In this document: piece after piece, positions 52,981 to 59,810 of the stretch
Layout: each line of letters begins with the position of its first letter
Numbering within the stretch: position 1 is the first letter of the stretch
Source of the DNA: Rhodocyclaceae bacterium
Lineage (GTDB): Bacteria; Pseudomonadota; Gammaproteobacteria; Burkholderiales; Rhodocyclaceae
Reading direction: 5' to 3'
NCBI GenBank assembly: GCA_020849155.1
Contig: JADLGU010000302.1
Location: 1 to 59,810 of the forward strand
Length of the DNA stretch: 59,810 nucleotides
Notes under the pieces: generated by a model
Told to the model about the DNA's origin: nothing
The model's input: only the letters and a program-made list of their open reading frames with translations
The model's database searches: none
Position numbers and translations under genes: made by a program

Positions 52981-53009
52981 AATTTAGCACGATATCAGGG
53001 ATTTGGGAA
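52981..53009 (-). promoter_or_regulatory. Predicted promoter of the EPS/nonulosonate operon
   Basis: On the minus strand TTCCCA (53004-53009) and TAAATT (52981-52986) are separated by exactly 17 bases. Each matches the sigma-70 consensus only partly. The palindrome starts 5 bases downstream, so a bound repressor would block transcription start. Confidence 0.45.
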
Positions 53010-53016
53010 GCTTGCC

Positions 53017-54024
53017 CTAGACCCGGTAATAGCCCCGGTACCACTCGACGAAGCGGTGCACGCCGTCCTTGACCGGGGTGGCGGGAGCAAAGCCGGTGGC
53101 GGCGCGCAATTCGGCCGTGTCAGCGTAGGTGGCAGGCACGTCGCCGTCCTGCAGCGGCAGGAAGTGCTTCTCCGCCTTTCGGCCGAGCGCCGCTTCCAGG
53201 GCTTCGATGTAGGCCATCAGTTCGACCGGTTGGTGATTGCCGATGTTGTAGACGCGCCAGGGCGCCCAACTCGTGGCGGGGTCGGGGCGGTCCTTGACGA
53301 AGGACGGATCGGGCGCGGCCGGCTGGTCGAGCACGCGCACCACGCCTTCGGCGATGTCGTCGATGTAGGTGAAGTCGCGCTGCATGCGGCCATGGTTGAA
53401 GACGTCGATCGGCCTGCCCTCGAGAATGGCTTTGGCGAACAGGAAGTAGGACATGTCCGGCCGACCCCAGGGCCCATAGACCGTGAAGAAGCGCAGGCCG
53501 GTCGCCGGCAGGCCGAAGAGATGGCTGTAGGTGTGCGCCATCAGCTCGTTGGATTTCTTGGTGGCGGCGTAGAGGCTGACCGGGTGGTCGACGCTGTCGT
53601 GCTCTGAGAACGGTATTTTGGTGTTGCCGCCATACACGCTGGAACTGCTGGCATAGACGAAGTGGCGGACCTTGCCGTGCCGGCAGCCTTCGAGCAGGTT
53701 CACGAAGCCGACCAGGTTGGACTGGGCGTAGGCATGCGGATTCTGAAGCGAATAGCGCACGCCGGCCTGCGCGGCGAGGTTGATGACGCCGTCGAAGCCC
53801 TCCTTGCGGAAGAGTTCGGCCACGCCGGCGGTGTCGGCGATGTCGAGCCGGTGGAAGCGGAAGCCCGGCCGGCCCACCAGCTGCGCGAGGCGCGCCTCCT
53901 TCAAGCCGACGTCGTAGTAGTCGTTCAGGTTGTCGATGCCGTCCACTTCGTCGCCGCGCGCCAGCAGGCGCTGGGCGACGTGCATGCCGATAAACCCGGC
54001 GGCGCCGGTGATGAGGACTTTCAT
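53017..54024 (-). CDS. UDP-glucuronate 4-epimerase-like NAD-dependent epimerase
   Basis: This 335-residue extended SDR has GAAGFIGMH at residues 7-15, YASSSSVYG, the catalytic YAATK and RDFTYIDDI. The NAAQAGVRYSLQNP and FFTVYGPWGRPDM segments match UDP-glucuronate 4-epimerases of capsule loci (LspL/Cap1J type), giving UDP-galacturonate. It starts 6 bases after the vapC-like stop, so it may be read from the toxin-antitoxin promoter. Confidence 0.88.
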   Translation of the reverse strand: MKVLITGAAGFIGMHVAQRLLARGDEVDGIDNLNDYYDVGLKEARLAQLVGRPGFRFHRLDIADTAGVAELFRKEGFDGVINLAAQAGVRYSLQNPHAYAQSNLVGFVNLLEGCRHGKVRHFVYASSSSVYGGNTKIPFSEHDSVDHPVSLYAATKKSNELMAHTYSHLFGLPATGLRFFTVYGPWGRPDMSYFLFAKAILEGRPIDVFNHGRMQRDFTYIDDIAEGVVRVLDQPAAPDPSFVKDRPDPATSWAPWRVYNIGNHQPVELMAYIEALEAALGRKAEKHFLPLQDGDVPATYADTAELRAATGFAPATPVKDGVHRFVEWYRGYYRV

Positions 54025-54030
54025 GATCGG

Positions 54031-54459
54031 TCAGAACTCACGCAAGACTTTGAAGCCCTCTCGCTCGGCGGCCGCGCAGAGCCTGGTGTCGAGGCAAATG
54101 AACTGCCAAGCGTGCGGGCGATGATCGCAAGCAACCAATGCCGCGGCAAGCTGCAAAGCATCGGCCGAGCGCAGCGGATGCACGCGCAACAGGCGCGCGG
54201 CCGTCTCCCGCACCACGTCGAGCGGCTGGACTTCGTGCCACGATTCGTTGATTTCCTTCAGGCGGCGCAAGGCTTCGGTGACCTTGCCAGCCTCCAGTCC
54301 GCCTTCACGCTCCAGGCGTGCCAGGGCCGACATGCATTCGACCGGTGTTCCCCACCAGGCAACGGCTTCGGGATTCGAGGAGTAGAACTTTCGCAGGCCG
54401 GCACTGCTGGATTCATGGACAACCAGGGGCAATACAGCCGAACTGTCCCAGAAATTCAT
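54031..54459 (-). CDS. vapC: PIN-domain toxin, VapC-like
   Basis: The 142-residue protein has the PIN acidic residues in order: Asp in NFWDSSA, Glu in VECMSAL, Asp in SADALQLAAAL and Asp in CLDTRL. VapC toxins are Mg-dependent RNases. It overlaps the antitoxin stop by 4 bases, as usual for these pairs. The target RNA is unknown. Confidence 0.86.
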   Translation of the reverse strand: MNFWDSSAVLPLVVHESSSAGLRKFYSSNPEAVAWWGTPVECMSALARLEREGGLEAGKVTEALRRLKEINESWHEVQPLDVVRETAARLLRVHPLRSADALQLAAALVACDHRPHAWQFICLDTRLCAAAEREGFKVLREF

Positions 54460-54746
54460 CGACCCTGCTCGCGTTCCTCGAGCAGCAGCGCCAAAGCACT
54501 GGCGCTTTGGCGAAGCCGCAACGGCTGTTCGAGCGCCCAGGGCGCGGTCCGGCCGCGCCGGATGATCCCTTTGCGCACGAGCAAAGCCAGGCTGCCGGAA
54601 GCGGTCTCGGATTCTTCCGGGGCGATCGGTATCAGCTTGGCCACCGGGCGGTCGCGGTCCGTGATGACAACGGTCTCGCCATGCCTGACCTGCTCGATCA
54701 GGGCGCTGAGTTGATTCTTTGTCTGGGATATCGAAGCCAGTTTCAT
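54456..54746 (-). CDS. Type II antitoxin, Phd/YefM family
   Basis: The 96-residue protein starts KLASISQTKNQLSALIEQV and contains VVITDRDRPVAKLIPI, the Phd/YefM DNA-binding fold. The C-terminal half should wrap the PIN toxin. Its ATG (54744-54746) lies where transcription is predicted to start, next to a perfect palindrome it probably binds. Confidence 0.87.
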   Translation of the reverse strand: MKLASISQTKNQLSALIEQVRHGETVVITDRDRPVAKLIPIAPEESETASGSLALLVRKGIIRRGRTAPWALEQPLRLRQSASALALLLEEREQGR

Positions 54747-54747
54747 G

Positions 54748-54762
54748 TGGCTATTATAGCCA
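54748..54762 (-). promoter_or_regulatory. Palindromic operator of the toxin-antitoxin pair
   Basis: TGGCTAT-T-ATAGCCA has 7-bp perfect arms and includes the -10 element. Such palindromes are the usual sites for autoregulation by Phd-type antitoxins. It begins one base from the antitoxin ATG. Confidence 0.65.
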
Positions 54763-54781
54763 GAATGGGTCGGGGGCTCAA
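54753..54781 (-). promoter_or_regulatory. Strong sigma-70 promoter of the toxin-antitoxin pair
   Basis: On the minus strand a consensus TATAAT (54753-54758) is preceded after 17 bases by TTGAGC (54776-54781). Transcription should start at or within a base or two of the antitoxin ATG, predicting a leaderless mRNA. Confidence 0.65.
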
Positions 54782-54825
54782 TTCAGCTGCCCTTGTCCCA
54801 CGGGGATTTCCTGCGGTCATCGGGC

Positions 54826-54834
54826 TGATAGAAT
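54826..54834 (+). promoter_or_regulatory. Extended -10 element for waaC-waaA
   Basis: TGATAGAAT is an extended -10 (TGnTATAAT with one mismatch), 53 bases before the waaC ATG. No good -35 lies upstream, as expected for this promoter class. Confidence 0.45.
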
Positions 54835-54886
54835 TCGGCCCTGCCTCGAACAAGAAGAACCGCAGTCCCTTCACAACGCCGGGCCC

Positions 54887-55837
54887 ATGCGAATCCTCCT
54901 CGTCAAGACTTCCTCCCTCGGCGACGTCGTGCACAACCTGCCGGTGGCGTGCGACATCCGCGCGCGCTTTCCGCAGGCGCGCATCGACTGGGTGGTGGAG
55001 GAAGGCTTCGCCGACATCCCGCGCCTGCACCCGGCCGTGACCAAGGTGATCCCGGTGGCGGTGCGGCGCTGGCGCCGCAGCCTGCTGTCCCCAGCCACCT
55101 GGCGCGAGTGGCGCGCGTATCGCGCCGCCGTGCGCGCCGAGCGCTACGACCTGGTGCTCGACACCCAGGGGCTGCTCAAGAGCGCGCTCCTGGCCCGCCA
55201 GGCGCAGGGCAAGCGCGCCGGCTATGCCGCCGAGGCGGCGCGCGAACCGCTGGCGGCGCGCTGCTACGACGCCGCTTACGCCATCCCCAAGAACCTGCAT
55301 GCGGTGGAGCGCAACCGCTGGCTGGCCGCCGCCGCGCTGGGCTACGAGCCGAACCTGCCGCTCGACTACGGCATCGCCGCCGCGGCGCTCGCGGCGCCCT
55401 GGCTGCCGGCGCAGCCGTATTGCGTGCTGCTCAGCGCCAGCAGCCGCGCCGACAAGCTGTGGCCGGAGGCGGACTGGCTGGCGCTCGCGGCCGCCCTCAA
55501 CGCGCGCGGGCTGGCCTGCGTGCTGCCGGGCGGCAGCGCCGAGGAGCGCGCCCGCGCCGCCCGCCTGGCATCGGCCATGGCACAGGCGGTCGCCGCGCCG
55601 CCGATGGGCATCGCCGAACTGGCCCGGCTGCTGGCCGGCGCGCAACTCGTGGTCGGCGTCGACACCGGCCTCAGCCACATTGCCGCCGCATTGGGGAGAC
55701 CGACTTTTTGCCTGTTTGCCGGCTCGCATCCTGAACTCACCGGCGTCTATGCCGGCGAGACGGCGGTCAACCTCGGCGGCGCCGGCGCGCCGCCGACCGC
55801 CGCGCAGGTGATCGAGGCGGCGACGGGACGGCTGTGA
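54887..55837 (+). CDS. waaC: Lipopolysaccharide heptosyltransferase I
   Basis: The 316-residue GT9 protein begins KTSSLGDVVHNLPV, which holds the catalytic Asp, and ends with VDTGLSHIAAALGRPTFCLFAGS, the ADP-heptose-binding region. WaaC adds the first heptose to Kdo of the LPS inner core at the cytoplasmic face. ATG 54887 gives the standard N-terminus; no clear Shine-Dalgarno is present. The stop overlaps the waaA ATG (TGATG). Confidence 0.95.
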   Translation: MRILLVKTSSLGDVVHNLPVACDIRARFPQARIDWVVEEGFADIPRLHPAVTKVIPVAVRRWRRSLLSPATWREWRAYRAAVRAERYDLVLDTQGLLKSALLARQAQGKRAGYAAEAAREPLAARCYDAAYAIPKNLHAVERNRWLAAAALGYEPNLPLDYGIAAAALAAPWLPAQPYCVLLSASSRADKLWPEADWLALAAALNARGLACVLPGGSAEERARAARLASAMAQAVAAPPMGIAELARLLAGAQLVVGVDTGLSHIAAALGRPTFCLFAGSHPELTGVYAGETAVNLGGAGAPPTAAQVIEAATGRL

Positions 55838-57102
55838 TGGCGCGCTTCCTCTACAACCTGGCGCTGCTCGCCCTGCTGCCTTACGTGTGGCTGCACCTTT
55901 TCCTGCGCAGCAGGAAACAGCCGGAGTACCTCCAGCACCTGGGGGAACGATTCGGGCGTTACCCCTCAGCCCGGCCCTCTCCCCGGGAGGCAGAAGGGGT
56001 CATCTGGCTGCATGCCGTCTCGGTCGGCGAGACGCGCGCCGCGGCGCCGCTCGTCGCCGCGCTGAAGGCCAGCCATCCCGGCCATCGCATCCTGCTCACG
56101 CACATGACGCCGACGGGCCGCCACGCTTCCGAGGAGCTGTTCGCGGACAGCGTCGAGCGTGCCTACCTGCCCTACGACTATCCGTTTGCGGTGCGGCGCT
56201 TCCTCGCGCATTTCCGGCCCACGGCCGGCGTCATCATGGAAACGGAAATCTGGCCCAATCTGGTGGCGGCCTGCAAGGCCGGCGGCATTCCCCTGCTGCT
56301 GGCCAACGCGCGCCTGTCGGAGAAGTCGGCGCGGCGCTATGCGCGCTTTCCCCGGCTGACGCGCGCCGCCCTGCAGGGGCTCGCCGCCATCGCCGCGCAG
56401 ACCGAGCAGGATGCGGCGCGGCTGCGCGCGCTGGGCGCGGCGCGGGTCGAGGTGCTCGGCAACGTCAAGTTCGACCTCCTGCCGCCGCCGGAACAGCTGG
56501 CGCTGGGCGAAACCCTGCGCCGGCGCATGGGGCCGCGCCCGGTGCTGCTTGCCGCCAGCACGCGCGAAGGCGAGGAGGCGCTGCTCTTCGCGGCGCTGGT
56601 GCAGCGCCCGCTGGGCGAGGCGCTGCTCGTCGTCGTGCCGCGCCATCCGCAACGCTTCGACGAAGTCGCCGCCCTGGCGGCCAAGGCCGGTTTCGGCCTG
56701 CAGCGGCGCAGCGAGGGTGCGCCGGTGGCGGCGACAACACAGGTACTGCTCGGCGACAGCATGGGCGAGCTGTTCGCCTACTATGCCTCCTGCGACGTCG
56801 CCTTTGTCGGCGGCAGCCTGCTCGACTATGGCAGCCAGAATCTGATCGAGCCCTGCGCCGTGGGCAAGCCGGTGCTGATCGGCCGCTCGACCTACAATTT
56901 TTCGCACGCCGCCGAACAGGCGCTTGCCTGCGGCGCGGCGCAGCAGATCGGCACGGCGGAGGGTCTTCTGGAAGCCGCCGCCGCACTGCTGGCCGACCCG
57001 GCGGCGCGCGGCCGCATGGGAGAGGCGGGGCGGGAATTCGCCGCCCGTCACCGCGGCGCGACGGCGAGGAACCTGGAAATTATTTCTCGAGCAATGCGTT
57101 GA
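55837..57102 (+). CDS. waaA: 3-deoxy-D-manno-octulosonic acid (Kdo) transferase
   Basis: The 421-residue protein has an N-terminal membrane anchor, WLHAVSVGETRAAAPL with the catalytic Glu, METEIWPNL and GSLLDYGSQNLIEP near the C-terminus. WaaA transfers Kdo from CMP-Kdo to lipid IVA. Coupling to waaC places the pair in the LPS inner-core pathway, a clear sign of a Gram-negative cell. Its 3' end overlaps convergent tolC by 23 bases. Confidence 0.95.
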   Translation: MARFLYNLALLALLPYVWLHLFLRSRKQPEYLQHLGERFGRYPSARPSPREAEGVIWLHAVSVGETRAAAPLVAALKASHPGHRILLTHMTPTGRHASEELFADSVERAYLPYDYPFAVRRFLAHFRPTAGVIMETEIWPNLVAACKAGGIPLLLANARLSEKSARRYARFPRLTRAALQGLAAIAAQTEQDAARLRALGAARVEVLGNVKFDLLPPPEQLALGETLRRRMGPRPVLLAASTREGEEALLFAALVQRPLGEALLVVVPRHPQRFDEVAALAAKAGFGLQRRSEGAPVAATTQVLLGDSMGELFAYYASCDVAFVGGSLLDYGSQNLIEPCAVGKPVLIGRSTYNFSHAAEQALACGAAQQIGTAEGLLEAAAALLADPAARGRMGEAGREFAARHRGATARNLEIISRAMR

Positions 57103-58411
57103 TCGCCTGGACGTCGTCCTCGCCGAGGGAGCCGGCGGCGGCCTTCAGTCGAAGCTGGGCGACCAGCGTGTCGTAGCGCGCCTTGGCCAGGTCGCGGCGG
57201 GTGGCGTAGAGCTGCTGCTGGGCATTGAGCACGTCGATGTTGATGCGCACACCGACCTCGTAGCCGAGCTTGTTCGAATCGAGGGCCGACTGGCTGGAGA
57301 CCAGGGCCTGCTCGTAGGCCCGCACCTGGGCCATGCCGCTGGTGACGCCGAGGTAGGCCTGGCGGGCGCCCAGCGCGGCGGCGCGGCGGGTGTTGTCGAG
57401 GTCCGCCCGCGCCTTCTCGCGCAGGGCCACCGCCTCGCGGTCCTTGGACATCACCGCACCGCCGGCGAAGATCGGCAGGGTGAGCTGCAGGCCGATCGTA
57501 TTGGAATGGGTGTCGCTGCCGGGCAGCGCCACGCCGGCGGCCAGGCCGCCGGTGGCCGAGCTGCGGCCGCGGGTGGCCACCAGGTCCAGCGTTGGCAGGT
57601 GGCCGGCGCGCTGCTTGTTGATCTCCTTGTCGGCGATCTCCAGCGCCGCCTGCTGGGCGGCCACCAGCGGGCTGCCGGCCTCGGCCGCCTCCACCCACTT
57701 GCCCATGTCGTCGGGCTGCGGCCGCTGCAGCTGCACCTGGGCGCGCAGCGCGGCCAGCGACTCGGGCACCTTGCCGATCACCTGGCGCAAGGCCTGACGC
57801 TTGATCTCCAGGTCGTTCTGCGCCGCCAGTTCCTGCGCCGTGACGAGGTCGAAGCGCGCCTGGGCCTCGTGGGTATCGGTGATGGTGGCAGTGCCGACCT
57901 CGAAGTTGCGCTTGGCCGCCTCGAGCTGTTCGCTGATGGCCTTCTTCTGCGCCTGGGCCAGTCCCAGGCTGTCCTGCGCCAGCAGCACGTCGAAATAGGC
58001 CTGCGCGGCCCGCAGCACCAGGTCCTGCTTGGCCTGGGCGAACTGGGCGTCGGCGGCGACGACCTGCAGCTTCGACTGGCCGTACTGCTCGATGTTCTGC
58101 CAGCGGAAGATGGGCTGGGTCAGGGTCAGGGTGTAGCCGTTGGTGTTGTACTGGGCGTCGACCGGCGGGGTGTTGAGCATCCGCCGGTTGTAATCGATGT
58201 CGTTCCAGGTGGTGCTGGCCGTGGCCGAGATCACCGGCAGCAGGCCGGCGCGGCCCTGCGGCAGTTTTTCCTGGCCGGCTTCCCAGGCCGCCTTGGCGGA
58301 GGCGAATTGGGCGTCGTAGGCGATCGCGTCGCGATAAACCTGCAGCAGGTCGGCGGCGAGGGCCGGCGCACTGGCCAGGGCAAGGGAGAGCAGGACAATG
58401 TTTTTCTTCAT
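57080..58411 (-). CDS. tolC: TolC-family outer-membrane efflux channel
   Basis: The 443-residue product has a cleavable signal peptide (MKKNIVLLSLALASAPALAA), then the internal duplication of TolC: two helical-hairpin repeats, with DTHEAQARFDLVTAQ and GVRINIDVLNAQQQLY at equivalent places. It forms the outer-membrane exit for RND or type I secretion systems, and an RND pump gene lies at the window edge upstream. ATG 58409-58411 gives a proper signal peptide. Confidence 0.93.
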   Translation of the reverse strand: MKKNIVLLSLALASAPALAADLLQVYRDAIAYDAQFASAKAAWEAGQEKLPQGRAGLLPVISATASTTWNDIDYNRRMLNTPPVDAQYNTNGYTLTLTQPIFRWQNIEQYGQSKLQVVAADAQFAQAKQDLVLRAAQAYFDVLLAQDSLGLAQAQKKAISEQLEAAKRNFEVGTATITDTHEAQARFDLVTAQELAAQNDLEIKRQALRQVIGKVPESLAALRAQVQLQRPQPDDMGKWVEAAEAGSPLVAAQQAALEIADKEINKQRAGHLPTLDLVATRGRSSATGGLAAGVALPGSDTHSNTIGLQLTLPIFAGGAVMSKDREAVALREKARADLDNTRRAAALGARQAYLGVTSGMAQVRAYEQALVSSQSALDSNKLGYEVGVRINIDVLNAQQQLYATRRDLAKARYDTLVAQLRLKAAAGSLGEDDVQAINALLEK

Positions 58412-58444
58412 GAGGCGGGCCTCCAAGGCCACAAACACTAACAA

Positions 58445-58759
58445 TTAAGCCGTGGCTTGCACGTCCTGCGCCCAGGCGATCACGCCGCCGGCCAGGTTGT
58501 AGACGCGCTCGAAGCCGTTCTGCTTGAGGAACATGCCGGCATGGTGGCTGCGGGCGCCGGAACGGCAAATCATCACCAGCTCGGCGCGCCGGTCGAGTTC
58601 GTTCAGGCGCGCCGGGACGGTGCGCATCGGCACGAGCTTGGAGCCCTCGATGCGATAGGCGGCGAACTCGTCGGGCTCGCGCACGTCGATGAGCAGCGGA
58701 TCAGGGCGGGTTTCGTCCTGCAGCCATTCGTTCAGCTCGACAGCGGTGATCTGGACCAT
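58445..58759 (-). CDS. Rhodanese-like sulfurtransferase domain protein
   Basis: The 104-residue single-domain rhodanese has LLIDVREPDEF and the active-site loop ICRSGARS with the catalytic Cys. It is soluble, with no signal peptide. GAGGA lies 6 bases before ATG 58759, favouring that start over ATG 58765, which the same GAGGA would abut. It sits between the Pcm-like and tolC genes, a common betaproteobacterial order. Confidence 0.9.
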   Translation of the reverse strand: MVQITAVELNEWLQDETRPDPLLIDVREPDEFAAYRIEGSKLVPMRTVPARLNELDRRAELVMICRSGARSHHAGMFLKQNGFERVYNLAGGVIAWAQDVQATA

Positions 58760-58768
58760 CTGCATTCC

Positions 58769-59422
58769 TCAAAAATAGAATTTGCCCCGCTCCGGCACGT
58801 TGCGCAGGCGCGGGATGCTGGTCTCGAACAGATTGACGCTCTGGAACTGTCCCTCGGCCACGCAGGTGACCAGGCGCGCCTGCATCAGCGGCGCCTCGCC
58901 GACCACCGCCAGCAGGCGGCCGCCGACCTTGAGCTGTTCCAGCAGCGCCTCGGGGATCTGCGCCACCGAGCCGGACAGGACGATCGCATCGTAGGGCGCT
59001 TGCGCCGGCCAGCCATCGGCGCCGTCGCCCTCGATCACCGTGACGTTGTCGGCGCACTCGCGCTGCAGGTTCTCGCGCGCCTTCGCCGCCAGCGCCGGCT
59101 CGATCTCGACGGTGTAAACATGGTCGCTACGGGCGCCAAGCAGGGCCGCCATGAAACCGGAGCCGGTTCCGACCTCCAGCACCTTGTCCGACTTGCGCAG
59201 CTGCAGGGCCTGGACGAATTTGGCCTCCAGCGCCGGCGTCAGCATGGCCGCGCCGTTGCCGAGCGGGATCGACGTCTCGGCGAAGGCCAGCTTGACGCTG
59301 GCCGGGGGCACGAAATCCTCGCGGCGGATGGTCAGCAGCAGGTCGAGCACTTCCTGATCCAGCACCTCCCAGGTGCGGATCTGCTGCTCAACCATGTTTT
59401 GGCGGGCTTGCTCGATGTTCAT
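58769..59422 (-). CDS. pcm: Pcm-like protein-L-isoaspartate methyltransferase homologue
   Basis: The 217-residue protein has SAM motif I VLEVGTGSGFMAALL and VYTVEIEP, matching Pcm. However the segment before it reads IPLGNGAAMLTP, where isoaspartate repair enzymes normally carry a TISxP with the active-site Ser. It may therefore methylate something else. GGAG sits 7 bases before ATG 59420-59422. It belongs to the tolC-associated group of Pcm homologues. Confidence 0.83.
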   Translation of the reverse strand: MNIEQARQNMVEQQIRTWEVLDQEVLDLLLTIRREDFVPPASVKLAFAETSIPLGNGAAMLTPALEAKFVQALQLRKSDKVLEVGTGSGFMAALLGARSDHVYTVEIEPALAAKARENLQRECADNVTVIEGDGADGWPAQAPYDAIVLSGSVAQIPEALLEQLKVGGRLLAVVGEAPLMQARLVTCVAEGQFQSVNLFETSIPRLRNVPERGKFYF

Positions 59423-59494
59423 GATCTTGCTCCGGGTATATATTAGCAAATACTTATTAAGTAGGCCAGTAGGCGAAACTCGCTGAATTTTAAC

Positions 59495-59810
59495 TTAATC
59501 CGCCCGCTTCACCCTGAACCAGGCGGCGTACAGGGCCGGCACGAAGAGCACCGTCAGCATGGTGGCCATCAGCAGGCCGCCCATGATGGCGAAGGCCATC
59601 GGCCCCCACAGCACGTTGCGGGTGAGCGGGATCATCGCCAGCATGGCCGCAGCGGCCGTCAGCACGATCGGCCGGAAGCGGCGCACCGTCGCCTCGCGGA
59701 TCGCCACCCAGGGCGGTTCGCCGGCGCGGATGTCCTGCTCGATCTGGTCGACCAGGATCACGGTGTTGCGCATGATCATGCCGCCCAGGGCGATGGTGCC
59801 GAGCATGGCG
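59495..59810 (-). CDS. RND-family efflux permease, C-terminal part only
   Basis: About 105 C-terminal residues are visible, and the frame is open to the window edge. It shows the last membrane helices of an AcrB-type permease: MRNTVILVDQIEQDIRAG, then RRFRPIVLTAAAAMLAMIPL, a family signature, and a final helix before VKRAD. It probably works with the TolC homologue downstream. Substrate cannot be told. Confidence 0.9.
   Translation of the reverse strand, partial: AMLGTIALGGMIMRNTVILVDQIEQDIRAGEPPWVAIREATVRRFRPIVLTAAAAMLAMIPLTRNVLWGPMAFAIMGGLLMATMLTVLFVPALYAAWFRVKRAD

Noticed and set aside
1..59810. CRISPR array, tRNA, rRNA or insertion sequence
   Set aside because: I found no regularly spaced direct repeats, no cloverleaf with a TTC-type T arm in the intergenic gaps, no rRNA-like stretch and no transposase.

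Overview
The window is a 59.8 kb piece of a high-G+C Gram-negative chromosome. It is most likely from a betaproteobacterium of the Rhodocyclales/Sterolibacterium type. The basis is the housekeeping flank (accC end, prmA, a zinc-ribbon DUF3426 protein, tpx, PfkB kinase, glycine-zipper lipoprotein, apaH), the other flank (waaC, waaA, tolC, rhodanese, Pcm-like, RND pump), and an EPS-type MarR regulator. The assignment is inferred from gene content, not from a search. Between the flanks lies a surface-glycan locus of about 50 kb. I see no tRNA, rRNA, CRISPR array or insertion sequence, and no gene-free stretch longer than 300 bases.

Layout. (1) 1-4225, plus strand: housekeeping genes. (2) 22057 down to 4215, minus strand: fifteen genes, most overlapping by a few bases. 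In order of transcription they are a 6-phosphogluconolactonase, D-2-hydroxyacid dehydrogenase, sugar epimerase, HAD phosphatase, methyltransferase, second epimerase, a large glycan protein, a GT2 glycosyltransferase, a 1261-residue epimerase/membrane transferase/flippase fusion and a GT4 glycosyltransferase. A compact hairpin follows, then a bacillosamine-type set (phosphoglycosyl transferase, acetyltransferase, aminotransferase, membrane 4,6-dehydratase) and finally apaH. (3) 22175-24641, plus strand: HpaI-type aldolase, KdsB-type CMP-sugar synthetase, methyltransferase. With the HAD phosphatase across the divergent promoter region, these look like the parts of a Kdo-like CMP-ulosonate pathway built on an aldolase. 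(4) 27096 to 24648, minus strand: an unusual two-domain flavoprotein and an FkbM methyltransferase. (5) 27234-38169, plus strand: a sialidase-like propeller, a PglK-like ABC flippase, and a deoxyamino-sugar set (C-methyltransferase, 3-aminotransferase, RmlC-like epimerase, FdtA-like ketoisomerase, reductase/epimerases, two further methyltransferases) with a glycosyltransferase. This stretch is visibly poorer in G+C than its flanks and looks acquired.

(6) 52950 down to 38214, minus strand: a long operon headed by the MarR-type EPS regulator, whose promoter carries a perfect palindrome. It encodes an RmlD-like reductase, PseB, two Gfo/Idh/MocA oxidoreductases, CMP-nonulosonate synthetase, an acyl-AMP ligase fused to a carrier protein, NeuB, NeuD and NeuC homologues, a large glycan protein, a CBS-guanylyltransferase (PtmE type), LegB and a methyltransferase. 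This is legionaminic-acid-like but lacks an adjacent LegC aminotransferase and has an altered NeuB loop. (7) 54746 to 53017, minus strand: a Phd/PIN toxin-antitoxin pair followed by a UDP-glucuronate-epimerase-like gene. (8) 54887-57102, plus strand: waaC-waaA for the LPS inner core. (9) 59810 to 57080, minus strand: the efflux and quality-control genes.

Taken together, the locus probably builds a lipid-linked oligosaccharide started with a bacillosamine-like sugar. The chain would be decorated with a nonulosonic acid carrying an unusual N-acyl group, a CMP-activated ulosonate and a branched amino sugar, flipped by the ABC transporter and/or the MurJ-like domain. Enzyme families are read from motifs. 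The exact sugars are inference.
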